A stretch of 64,000 nucleotides of DNA, from contig NC_081553.1 in NCBI RefSeq assembly GCF_963082655.1, positions 154,357,441-154,421,440 of the forward strand. The letters run 5' to 3'. Below are positions 55,665-64,000 of the stretch, one piece after another (the stretch's first letter is position 1; each line of letters starts with the position of its first letter). This stretch comes from Stomoxys calcitrans (lineage: Eukaryota; Arthropoda; Insecta; Diptera; Muscidae). A program made the position numbers and the translations under genes. Below the pieces are notes generated by a model. It saw only the letters and a list, made by a program, of their open reading frames with translations, was not told where the DNA came from and ran no database searches.

Positions 55665-56560
55665 ACTCTGGCTACGTCTCTGGGGTCCGTACAACGAATC
55701 CCTTTACGTTCGTCTGCGAGTACCATTGCCCGCGCCGGGAAAATTGAGCCGCACTTGGGGTATTTGACCGGCTGGTATAAAGTGAGCGGCTGCTGCGTTA
55801 ATTATGTCTCGGAATTTCCTCTCGGGAACTAGCACATCCGAGGGAGTGGCAGTTCACAGATGCGGCGATTGGTTTACTCTCTCAAGCCAGTCCAATATGC
55901 CTTCTTCGGGCTTATAAACGTCCGGCGCTCAGAGGTTATGAAGTCGGGTGTCGATGGTGAGAATTATGTGGAGGTGGTCTGACCCCAAAGAGATGGTGGT
56001 TTGCCAGGATACGTACCTCAGGAGATAAGGCGATGCAATGGAAACGTCTGGCGAGCTGCTGCATCTTCTCGTAATCCTAGTGGGGGCATCCCCATTCATC
56101 GTGCAAAACGTGGAGCCTTCAATATGCTCTGCCAAAGCTATGACACGCTGGTCGTTACCTAGGGGAGAATGCCATGAAATGTGATGCGCATCAAAGTCCC
56201 CTAGAATCAGACGATTATGGCCAGATAGTAACCCACTTATGTCGGGATTGTAAGCTTGGCCTTTAATTGAGATACAACTATCAACCGGCGGTATGTACAC
56301 GTTTTACATCTCAATCTCGGCAGTACCGGACTTGACTGATATCCCCATACACTCCGTGTAGGGGGTAACTGACACCAGGTGCAGGCTAGATGGGTCTATA
56401 TTGCACGGAATGGTGCATCAAGAAGGCCAATCCCCCACCTCCATTCCTTGAGTGATGAGTTTTGTCTCTTGGATCGCTGCGACCAATATGTTCTTCCGAT
56501 TATTAAAATCCATAATCTCGTCGATCTTGCCTCGGAGACCGTTGCAGTTGAGTTGTACCA
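55665..56560 (-). pseudogene. Family B LINE copy 3, endonuclease fragment
   Basis: The minus frame 55929-56300 reads SGLLSGHNRLILGDFDAHHISWHSPLGNDQ (Asp/Asn block, with GDFN as GDFD) and TTISLGSDHLHIILTID (SDH intact). Further left (55665-55900) is the linker; further right (56340-56560) are AFLMHHSVQYRPI- and IQETKL-like pieces, in broken frames. The right edge at 56560 abuts family A sequence directly. Confidence 0.8.
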
Positions 56561-56893
56561 TATCTGGTCATGTGCATTAGCATCACTTCCTACAACGAGG
56601 CTCTTCTTCCCTACAGAAGCGGCTTCAACCAGCGACTTAAGGTTTGAAGGCGGCATCTCTGAATGGTGTTCCGTATATAGAAAAGCCAGAAAGTAACGAG
56701 ATTTGATTATTTCAAACCTGGCTATTATTAAATCTGTGTTTAGCGACGGAAGAAGAAAAACATTTACACTACTCTTTGAAAGAATACAGGATCTGTGCCT
56801 CCCATTCCCTATACCATTGAGAAGTTTAAATCCCAGAATTCTTAGTCCACGAACCATTCCTCTGCACTCCCATGGTTCCTGGATAAGAACCAC
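56561..56893 (-). pseudogene. Endonuclease N-half, family A copy 3
   Basis: VVLIQEPWECRGMVRGLRILGFKLL, with the catalytic Glu that copy 1 has lost, then CILSKSSVNVFLL and SLVVGSDANAHDQIW (Asp/Asn block, HH as HD). Upstream, in another frame (56990-56900), LQINLHHC-like sequence can be seen. The reading leaves the family at about 56561 and enters family B sequence. Confidence 0.8.
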
Positions 56894-57009
56894 GACAAAT
56901 CCCCTGCCATCAGGAGTTCTTTTAGTGCCGCCGAATCGGCCTTACAATGGTGGAGATTTATCTGGAAACCGGACCATAGTCAGGACTCAGAACTTCCACC
57001 ACTGTTGTG

Positions 57010-57527
57010 TCAGCCTATCTTCTGATTCTGGCAGGAGTTCATCATTACAAGATTCGTTAGATCTTGATAAGTACGTACGTATCCACGGGCAGGTGAGAAA
57101 GCAGTGGAACCACTCTTCCTCAGGACACTGGAGGAACGAGTCTCCTGCAATCCGCCAGACTCTAGCGATGTGGTCAATAGTTCCTCAGGCAAGTGTTCAG
57201 CAACAACTACTGAGTTGTCTCCTGATTCCCAATCCCACCGCTTCTATAGATCTTCAGTTTCAATTTGTTGAATCCGTAGGATACAATCGCTTCAGACTTA
57301 TTGAGGTCTGCGAGACAGCCGGAGTTTAGTACGAATACTGCATGTATCCGGTCACCATCAGCCTCATCCAATCTACCAATCTTTCTGTTGGTGGTTGAAA
57401 GATTAGGTTTACATTCCCTTAGTCTTCCAAGTATCGATTCAGGATCTGAGGGAATCCTTGGTATCCAAGCATGCACCATTGCACCTGGCCAGATCTCACA
57501 AATCTTTTTTAGCGCACAACGGTACAT
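57010..57527 (-). pseudogene. ORF1 with DUF4780-like domain, family A copy 3
   Basis: The frame from 57527 reads WPGAMVHAWIPRIPSDPESILGRLRECKPNL and then KIGRLDEADGDRIHAVFVLNSGCLADLNKSEAIVSYGFNKLKLKIYRS. The second part fits DUF4780 (W/K-x-x-R, then AVFVLN-x-x-x-L, GFNK-x-x-KIY). This domain occurs in ORF1 proteins of LOA-like LINEs in Diptera. The frame from 57192 continues the C-terminal tail after a shift. It should bind element RNA. Broken, but recognisable over about 70 residues. Confidence 0.7.
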
Positions 57528-57949
57528 TTCAATTGAGCGTTGATCCCCGAAGACAATTAGTCAGCATCGTCACAAACTGGAAGAGACCCAGGAAAATCTG
57601 CAAGGACATCGGAGTATACTGATGACTGTTCATTGACTATCCCACTCCAATTATTCCTAGGTATGCAGCCCTGTTCTTCCCCCTTGTCGACAATTGTCCT
57701 TAGCGTCATTAGCAAAGGTTCGTGGAGCAATTTTACTATTGTTCGCCCTAGTTTTTTTAGCCATGGGATGCCCTCCAGGTGACCGCAGCCTTTTCGCTGA
57801 CTGCGGTGCAGTTTCCGAATCTAGACGTGTAGTCTTTGTGGTAGCCTGTGCAGCAAATTCTCGAGCCCAGTTAAGGGAGTCTCTTTCCCTATTGGGATAC
57901 AGTTACAGTGTGTTATATATTTCCTTAACAGAATATATATAAGCCGACC

Positions 57950-58097
57950 AGTATGTTTATTTCAAATTCGTTCATTAAGGTTCTAAAACGTACAAAATGG
58001 TACTTTCTTGACAGAATATGTCGGGTGACTAGAGGATTGTTTTTTTAAATTCGTACACTAGGGTACCAAAATCTAAAAAAAATATATCTTATATATA
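57950..58097 (+). mobile_element. Helitron type 1 fragment
   Basis: 'TTCGTTCATTAAGGTTCTAAAACGTACAAAATGGTACTTTCTT' and 'GGGTGACTAGAGGATTGTTTTTTTAAATTCGTACA', matching 31450-31620. Both ends missing. Confidence 0.7.
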
Positions 58098-58759
58098 ACA
58101 AGTAAAAGCATGCTTTCCCGGCATCTCTTCTTAGGCAAAAAAAGGATAAAAGAAAAGATTTGCTCTGCTATAAGAGCGATATCAAGATATGGTCCGGTTC
58201 GGACCATATTTAAATTGTAAATTGGAGACCTGTGTAAACCTGTGTAAAATTTCAGCCAAATCAGATAGGAACTGCGCCCTTTAGAAGTTCAAGAAGTTAA
58301 GTCCCCAGATCGGTTTATATGACAGCTATATCAGGTTATAGACCGATTTGAACCTAATTAAGCACAGTTGTTGGAAGTCAAAGCGAAACACGTCGTGCAA
58401 AATTTTATTCCGATCGGATAAGAATTGCGCCTTCTAGAGGCTCAAGAAGTCAAGTCCCAAGATCGGTTTATATGGCAGCTATATCAGGTTATGGACCAAT
58501 TTAAACCATACTTAACACAGTTCTTAAATATAAAACAAAACACGTCTTGCAAAATTTCAAATTTATAGACCGATTTAAACCTAATTAAGCACAGTTGTTG
58601 GAAGTCTCTAGAGGCTCAAGAAGTCAGGACCCACGATCGCTTTATATGGCAGCTATATCAAAACATGGACCGATATGGCCTATTTACAATCCCAACCGAC
58701 CTACACTAACAAGAAGTATTTGTGCAAAATTTCAAACGCCCATCCTATGGTGGAGGGTA
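58098..58759 (+). repeat. Family F repeat, hairpin deleted
   Basis: ACAAGTAAAAGC at 58099-58110, then a direct jump to TTTCCCGGCATCTCTTCTTAGGC (as at 44706), then three to four units of about 150 bp. The end is at CCATCCTATGGTGGAGGGTA (58739-58758). Confidence 0.75.
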
Positions 58760-60591
58760 CAAAAATCAATTAGTGTTTGTTTGTCGGTTTCTTTGTTTGT
58801 TTGTGTGTTCCTTATAGACTCAAAAACGGCTGAACCGATTTTCATGAAATTTTCAGTGATGGTGCATAATGACCCCGTAGTGGAAATAGGGTACTAGATT
58901 TTTTGATATCTGAAGGGGGGCGGACCCTCCCCTTAACCTAACTTTTAGAAACGCCACATCACGGTGATGGGTGGTGCGATTTAAGCGAAGTTTTGTGTGC
59001 TCTCTTATAGTACCCTAAAAATAAAAATTTGGTATCCAAATTTTGGATGGGGTATCTAGAGGGACCGCCCCACCCTAAAACCTACCAAATATATATTTAG
59101 ACCAATGACGACAATATGGGACCCAAATGAAAGATATTTGCTAAAGAAAACGTATCTGTTATCCAATTGTCGGACCAAGAGTTAGGTGGACCACCCCAAC
59201 CCCCAAAACACCCCTAAATCGGACACATTTGCCGACCATGGCAATATGGGGATTAAATGAAAGGTATTGGCAAATAGAGTACGCATCTGATATCTAAATA
59301 TGGGACCAAGTGTTTGGGGGGACGCTCCTCTCCAAAAACACCCCCCAAAGAGGACAAATTTACGACGATAGCAATATGGGTCTCAAATGATAGGACTTTG
59401 GAAGTAAAGCACAAATCTGATGTCAATATTCGGGAAAAGTGTCTATGGAGCCACCCCCACCTCCATAACACCACCCAAATACGACGTATTCTGATCATTG
59501 CAAATGGGGCTCAAATAAAAGGTTCTTTATAGTATAATACGAATCTGAGATATGTTTCCAGGGCCAAGTCACTGAGTGGCCGTCGACTATGGAAATATGG
59601 GGCTCATAGGAAAGGTATTTGGGAGTAGCCCACGAATGTGATTTCAAGATTCGGGACCAACTGTCTGAGGGACGTCCCACCCCTATAACAACCTCCAAAT
59701 AGTACGCATTTGGTCACCATAGCTTTTAGGGCCCATATCCCAAACCGGACATATTTGCCGACTTTTCCAAAAAGGGATTTAAATGAGAGGTATTTGAGAT
59801 TAGAAAACTAATTTGATATCCAATTTTAAGGCCAATGGCAACATGGAGTTCAAATAAATGATATTTGAAAGCGGAGCACGATGCTGATTTATTTTTAGGA
59901 CTAAGTGTTCGCGAACCACACCGCTCCCTAAATCGGACATATTTACCGACCATGTCAATGTGGGGCTCAAATGAAAGGTATTAGGGAGTAGACCACACAA
60001 TTGATACCCACTTTTGGAACCATTTTTTTGGGGGTCTACCACATTTCCAAAACACCCACAGCAATTATGTACCATGAAGTTCAAACTAAAGTATTTGGGA
60101 GTAGAATACGGATCTGATATAGAAATGTGGGATCGTGTATTTGGGGCACCGCTCCTTCCCCTAAACACCCGGGACTCCTCATCCCATAAAATTTCCTTAA
60201 TCCAATGGCAATATGAGGATTAATGGTATTTGAGGGTAGAGCACGATGCTTATATTTTTTTTAAAGCTAAGTGCCTGGGGGACAACCTCACCCCCGAAAA
60301 CACTTCTCAATCTTAAATGTATCGGATTTAAAGAGTGTAGTACGTCTAACTTTCAAACTTGAACCCTTCGAGCGAATTCATAGACCAATAAAGATCATAT
60401 GGGATTAGATTAGGGCATTTATATTGTTCTACTGTTATTAAAGCGATATACATTAACTATTTTCGCAGCATGATTTTCCCTAACAGCTCTTGAATTGTCG
60501 AAAATAAATACTCAAAGGCTAATTTTGTTCTTTTTGTTCTACAATACATAAAGTAAGAGAAGGCGCAGCGGAGCGGGCCCGGTTCAGCTAG
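58760..60591 (+). mobile_element. Helitron-like element type 2 with 125-bp internal units
   Basis: Starts near TCAATTAGTGTTTGTTTG (58766), resembling TCTTATATATAAAATTC...GTGTTTGTTTG at 60592. Interior (59090-60240): about ten units with 'caatatggg(g/t)ctcaaatgaaaggtattt' and 'gaccaagtgt.tggggg'. Ends GGAGCGGGCCCGGTTCAGCTAG (60591), a CTAG end after a GC-rich palindrome (60574-60581). No coding. Confidence 0.7.
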
Positions 60592-61660
60592 TCTTATATA
60601 TAAAATTCAATTTGTGTTTGTTTGTTTGTCGGTTTGTTCCATATAGACTCAAAAACGGCTGAACCGATTGCCTTGAAATTGTGAATTGTGTAGGTTGGTC
60701 TGGAAGGAGGCCACCGTAGCGCAGAGGTTAGCGTGTCCGCCTATGACGCTGAACGCCTGGGTTCGAATCCGGGCGAGAACATCAGAAAAAAATTTCAGCG
60801 GTGGTTTTCTCCTCCTAATGCTGGCAACATTTGTGAGGTACTATGTCATGTAAAACTTCTCTCCAAAAAGATGTCGCACTACGGCACACCGTTCGGACTC
60901 GGCTATAAAAAGGAGGCCCCTTATCATTGAGCTTAAAACTTGAATCGGACTGCACTCATTGATATGTGAGAAGTTTGCCCCTGTTCCTTAGTGGAATGTT
61001 CATTGGCAAAATTTGCAATTTGGTCTGGAAGGAAACATAGGCTATATAATTTTTTGATATCGGGAGAGCGGCGGACCTTCCCCTTATCCCAAAAATAAAA
61101 ATGGACCGATCGGGACAATATGGGATTCAAATGAAAAGTTGAGTCCAAGTACCTGGGGCACCGCCCCAGCCCCAAAACCCCTTAAAATAGGTTTATTTGA
61201 CGATCATGACAATATGGGACACAAATTAAAGGTATTCGGGATTCGATTACGAATATGGTCAGGGAGTAGGAGTAGGCTGTATAATTTATTGATAACGGAA
61301 GGGGGCTGACCCTCCACCGTTAACCCAAAATCAAAAGTGGACCGATAAGGACAATATGGGTATAAAATTAAAAGTATGAGGGAGAAGACAACGAATCTGG
61401 CATACAAATTCATGTCGAAGTATATGGGGTCACCCCACCACTACAAAAACGCCCAAAATGGGCACATTAGCCAATCACGAATATATGGGACTCGGTTTGT
61501 TTGTTCCGTATAGAACGAAAAACGGCAAAACCGATTTTCTCGAAATTTTCGCATATTATGTAAGTTGGTCTGGAAGGAAACATAGTCAATATATTTTTTC
61601 GGTATCGGGAGGGGAGGCGGACCCTCCCCATAACTCTAAAAACGCCACCCATATCCGAAA
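60592..61660 (+). mobile_element. Second Helitron-like type 2 element, head-to-tail, with SINE inside
   Basis: Begins TCTTATATATAAAATTCAAT directly after the CTAG of the first. Units follow at 61034-61660 (for example 'caatatgggattcaaatgaaaag' at 61108 and 61210). A second 5'-end-like motif (CTCGGTTTGTTTGTTCCGTATAGAACG, 61492) suggests a third partial copy. The right edge is unclear. Confidence 0.6.
60709..61019 (+). mobile_element. tRNA-derived SINE with 14-bp target duplication
   Basis: GGCCACCGTAGCGCAGAGG; A box 60717-60727, B box GTTCGAATCC 60761-60770; ends GCAAAATTTGCAAT. Flanked by TTGGTCTGGAAGGA at 60695-60708 and again at 61020-61033. This duplication shows insertion into the Helitron-like repeat. 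Confidence 0.92.
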
Positions 61661-61679
61661 GTGGTCCGATTGGCACAAT

Positions 61680-61800
61680 AAGTGTAAGCTTAATGATAAG
61701 GGACTTCTTCTTATATCCGCTATGCGACACCTTGTTGGGCTAAAGTTTTCACATGGCATATTACCTACCAAATGGCCACTCTGGCATTTCAGAAAAAATA
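61680..61800 (-). mobile_element. Degenerate SINE body, minus strand
   Basis: AAGCTTAATGATAAGGGACTTCTT ... GCGACACC...AGTTTTCACATGGCATATTACCTACCAAATG parallels 6890-6990 (AAGCTCAATGATAGGGGCC ... ACATGGCATAGTACCTCACAAATG). Head not recognisable. Confidence 0.65.
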
Positions 61801-61831
61801 TGTGTAAGAACTGTAGAAAAAAATTACTCCA

Positions 61832-61906
61832 TTATCGGGGAAAATCGATTGTCCGTATCGCCTTCGGTTCCCAGCATCCCCGATAATCGAGGTCGGACTG
61901 TATTTC
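61832..61906. repeat. Inverted-repeat sequence, possible pogo/Tigger-type end
   Basis: ATTATCGGGGA (61832-61842) and TCCCCGATAAT (61878-61888) are inverted. The outer phrase CCTCGATTATCGGGG, read on the minus strand after CAGTCCGA, resembles terminal sequences of Tigger-like elements. Only one side is visible. Confidence 0.4.
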
Positions 61907-61912
61907 AATATA

Positions 61913-62136
61913 TGGGTTGCCCAAAAAGTAATTGCGGATTTTTCATATAGTCGGCGTTGACAAATTTTTTCACAGCTTGTGACTCTGTAATTGCATTCTT
62001 TCTTCTGTCAGTTATCAGCAGTTACTTTTAGCTTGCTTTAGAAAAAAAGTGTATTTGATTAAAGTTCATTCTAAGTTTTATTAAAAATGCATTTACTTTC
62101 TTTAAAAAAAACGCAATTACTTTTTGGGCAACCCAA
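61913..62136. mobile_element. mariner-derived MITE (224 bp)
   Basis: Left TGGGTTGCCCAAAAAGTAATTG and right complementary CAATTACTTTTTGGGCAACCCAA, bounded by TA (61911-61912 and 62137-62138). The 5' leader (about 130 bp) is fused at about 62053 to the 3' end (TATTTGATTAAAGTTCATTC), so the whole gene is deleted. Same family as 48788-49698. It lies in an intron of the host gene, about 36 bp after the exon C donor. Confidence 0.92.
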
Positions 62137-62173
62137 TATTTCGCAATAATTCTAAAGTTTTTGTGTCACTCAC

Positions 62174-62365
62174 ATTTTGGCATTCAGCTGAAAAGTTCTC
62201 TTTGCCTTGTTTTTCAGCATCATTGGAATAGTCATTGGAATCATAATGTTCGCCTGTCAATTCTTCATCCAAACTTGCACTGGGTCCTTCGTGCAAAGTG
62301 CCACTCGCATCTTCCGATGGAAGAGGTAGCAAATCAAAAATATCACTGCCATTCCTTTTAGCAAC
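62174..62365 (-). CDS. Host gene exon C
   Basis: 192 bp, phase 0 at both ends. Acceptor CAAATTAG|GTT follows a 65-bp intron (62366-62430). The donor is AAAAT|GTGAGT (62173-62168), a strong match to the splice consensus. Encodes VAKRNGSDIFDLLPLPSEDA and then an acidic stretch with EELTGEHYDSNDYSNDAEK, probably a disordered insertion within or after the domain. The next exon would lie left of the repeats at 58-62 kb, outside anything seen here. Confidence 0.6.
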
Positions 62366-62430
62366 CTAATTTGATATGTAGAAAACATCTATGCATATGT
62401 TAAGAGTGCGGTTAACATTCTATATCGTAC

Positions 62431-62571
62431 CAATATTTCAAGGCGTTGAAGAATTGTACATTCCCCGCTTATTACGAAGTAGACATTACTGATATGATGG
62501 TTTTTCTCTAAATAAATAATATCAAGTGCTTCGAACTGGCGCAACACACATAGCTTGCAGGCGTCCGCAAT
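62431..62571 (-). CDS. Host gene exon B, cyclic-nucleotide-binding domain
   Basis: 141 bp, phase 0 at both ends. Acceptor TTTGTTGCAG|ATT and donor TTG|GTACGA; the upstream intron is 82 bp (62572-62653). Encodes IADACKLCVLRQFEALDIIYLEKN and ISNVYFVISGECTILQRLEIL. The pattern C-x-x-RQFE-x-x-D-IIY-E ... VYFVISGEC-x-ILQ is the beta-roll start of cyclic-nucleotide-binding domains (strand, turn, then the YFV-x-x-GE block). The phosphate-binding cassette would be in a later exon, so nucleotide binding cannot be judged. Probably an insect protein of unassigned role with this domain; the nearest named kind is CNBD2-like. Confidence 0.65.
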
Positions 62572-62653
62572 CTGCAACAAAAACAAAACATATTTGGCTG
62601 CATGCAACGATTTGTACAACTACATATAAGAATTCCTATGCTCAACCGCATAC

Positions 62654-62915
62654 CTGGTTTTTGTTAAACATCCGAAAATAGCCAAGAGCCTGTAAAGAGT
62701 TCATCTTTTCCACCCATTGTTCCTCCATTAGCGGATGTAATATACACCTGAAGTGCTAATCGAATATTGTCAAGAGCTCAACCACATCTGTACAGTAGCG
62801 AAAGAAATCATATATACATAACGGTTTAATTTGTATTTCATATTTTGCAATACAACTCAACGAGGGAAAACGATTTTCGAGGCTGGCACCATAGAATTGG
62901 CACTTGAAAGCACTG
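62654..62915 (-). CDS. Host gene exon A, cyclic-nucleotide-binding-domain protein, with in-frame TAG
   Basis: Acceptor TTATTACAG before 62915 and donor CAG|GTATGC after 62654. One frame spans the exon: KCQFYGASLENRFPSLSCIAKYEI and PLCIYDFFRYCTDVVELLTIFD, then a TAG (62756-62758), then HFRCILHPLMEEQWVEKMN and SLQALGYFRMFNKNQ. The conserved-looking coding on both sides of the stop, and the phase-0 join to exon B, argue for a genuine gene with one nonsense change or sequence error. No intron fits around the stop (the only space is about 38 bases). Earlier exons would lie to the right; none was identified. The protein function beyond the domain in exon B is unknown. Confidence 0.6.
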
Positions 62916-63320
62916 CTGTAATAACAGTTGAAAGTATTTCTCCTCTACTTAGTTTACTTTGAGCATACGAAAGCTTGGTACGGATAGCGCATTAGAGTGG
63001 TTCTTAAGTACTTTTCAGTGTTGTTGTCGTATAATTTCTTGCTAGTAATAAAGTTATTTATTTCTAAAATATTTTAAAAAGCTAAGAATACCCCTAAGGC
63101 TATTCTAATTAGAAATAACGCATTAAATACTGGCATCTGTAATACATAAATCAATTAATTTTGCGACAATTACTTACATATGACACAGAAATAGGGTTGG
63201 CAAAGGCAATTCCAGATTTAGGAAATCCCCCTTTTTTCTCGGGAACACGGGGATGAACGATATGACCATTCTGACATTTTGCAATATTCATTTAAAAAAA
63301 TCATTCAAATATTCATTGAG
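62916..63320. other. Intron or upstream sequence of the host gene
   Basis: AT-rich, no further exon recognised on the minus strand. Bounded on the right by the RTE-like LINE. Confidence 0.4.
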
Positions 63321-63327
63321 TTGTTAT

Positions 63328-64000
63328 TATGTTAGCCACAATCCGCGTAAAAGCCAAATTCTTCAACATCAACCTTATTTGTGCGCATGCCCCAACGGAA
63401 GACAAAGACGAGCAGACCAAGGATATTTTCTACGAGTGCCTAGAGAGAGAATATGACCGCTGCCCCGCCCATGATTTAAACTCGTTAGGGAAGATTTTAA
63501 TGCGAAGATAGGGAAGGAAGACATTTTTGGTCCAACAGTCGGAAAGTTTAGCCTCCACGAGATAACCTCTAGTAATGAGTTGAGTCTGATTGATTTCGGC
63601 GCGGGAAAAAACATAGTGGTTAATAGCACCAGATTTCAACATAAAAATATTCACAAAGCCACATGGCTGTCACCCGATCAAAACACGAGGAACCAAATTG
63701 ATCACGTTGTGATAGATGGAAGGCATTCATCCAGCGTGTTAGATGAACGATCGATCCATAGAGCGAATATAGATTAAAACCTAAAGTCAATGAGATAATT
63801 GGGCCCTATCAATGCGGCTTTAGACCAGGTAAATCCACCTGGACCAGATATTCACACTGCGCCAAATCCTGGAAAAGTCCCGAGAAGAACAAATCAACAC
63901 CTACCATCTCTTTGTTGACGACAAATCCGCCTTCGATACTCCTTTACGTTTAAAGGTATTTCAAGCCATGTCTGAGTTTCGTATTCCTGCAAAATTGATA
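63328..64000 (+). mobile_element. RTE-like non-LTR retrotransposon, truncated by the window end
   Basis: Endonuclease frame 63329-63511 ([31 protein letters not shown], then GKI), 63500-63640 (IFGPTVGKFSLHE, LIDFGAGKNIVV) and 63640-63770 (STRFQHKNIHKATWLSPDQNTRNQIDHVVIDGRH). These form the RTE-type endonuclease, whose IDHV is the D-H end motif. After a deletion the RT begins: IIGPYQCGFRPGKSTWTRYS-like, EKSREEQINTYHLFVDDKSAFDT (motif A). Much of the linker and RT start is missing. Frame changes at 63480, 63640 and 63776. Confidence 0.75.

Larger units (their letters stand above)
56561..57945 (-). mobile_element. Non-LTR retrotransposon family A copy 3 (ORF1 and endonuclease start)
   Basis: Endonuclease N-half (56893-56561) preceded by ORF1 (57527 to about 57010) and more ORF1-side sequence to 57945. 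It supplies the ORF1 missing from copy 1. The 3' half is absent, replaced by family B sequence at 56560. Confidence 0.8.

Noticed and set aside
62137..62173. Reading exon C straight into the MITE as coding sequence (ending IGLPKK)
   Set aside because: A strong GTGAGT donor at 62173-62168 in phase 0 gives a cleaner exon end, which puts the MITE in the intron.

Overview
The window is eukaryotic, intron-bearing, AT-rich DNA from a fly, most likely a calyptrate or muscid (stable fly, horn fly or house fly type). This is inferred from the repeat families: INE-1-like repeats with a GTCCGTCCGTC core, hairpin-ended repeats carrying TTCGGCCCGGCCGAA, mellifera-like mariners and introns of 65-82 bp. There is no bacterial gene, operon, CRISPR array or rRNA. 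The DNA is largely a graveyard of transposable elements, and nearly every open frame is a decayed piece of one. The only convincing host gene is at the right end: three phase-0 exons on the minus strand (62174-62915) encoding part of a cyclic-nucleotide-binding-domain protein, with an in-frame TAG in the first visible exon.

Layout: 1-2270 is AT-rich with a minus-strand Helitron-like repeat. 2281-4740 is a non-LTR retrotransposon (called family D here). 4865-8825 is a minus-strand RNase H-bearing element (family A) interrupted by a tRNA-derived SINE. 9264-11755 is a plus-strand family B element. 12129-22119 is a tandem duplication of a unit of about 2.5 kb. Its second copy was later split by a complete Ty3/gypsy LTR retrotransposon (15062-20169), which itself carries a foldback Tc1/mariner derivative. 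24205-28240 (minus) and 38860-42237 (plus) are family C elements with an unusual tandemly repeated ORF1 tail. 28250-29870 holds 436-bp and shorter tandem repeats. 30290-31722 is a non-autonomous Helitron with intact ends, followed by a SINE. 32900-35530 is a second, decayed gypsy element.

42239-44393 mixes Helitron and family A fragments. 44641-45342 is a hairpin-ended repeat. 45345-48540 holds two LINEs (D and E). 48788-49698 is a mariner with an N-terminal deletion. 49720-50995 is an INE-1-like repeat with 153-bp units. 51000-54415 is the most complete family B copy. 54418-58097 carries further Helitron, family B and family A pieces, including a DUF4780-like ORF1. 58098-61660 is dominated by a repeat with 125-bp periods and a head-to-tail Helitron junction with a SINE inserted. 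61913-62136 is a mariner MITE lying just inside an intron of the host gene. The window ends in an RTE-like LINE (63328-64000).

Letters A-F are labels used only in this annotation to link copies inside the window. Family names are judged from motifs read by eye, since no search could be run. I see no coherent undescribed gene system. The most notable items are the nested duplication and gypsy history, the foldback mariner, the Helitron structures, the repeated ORF1 tail of family C, the shared TTAGG-like 3' tails and the host-gene exons.
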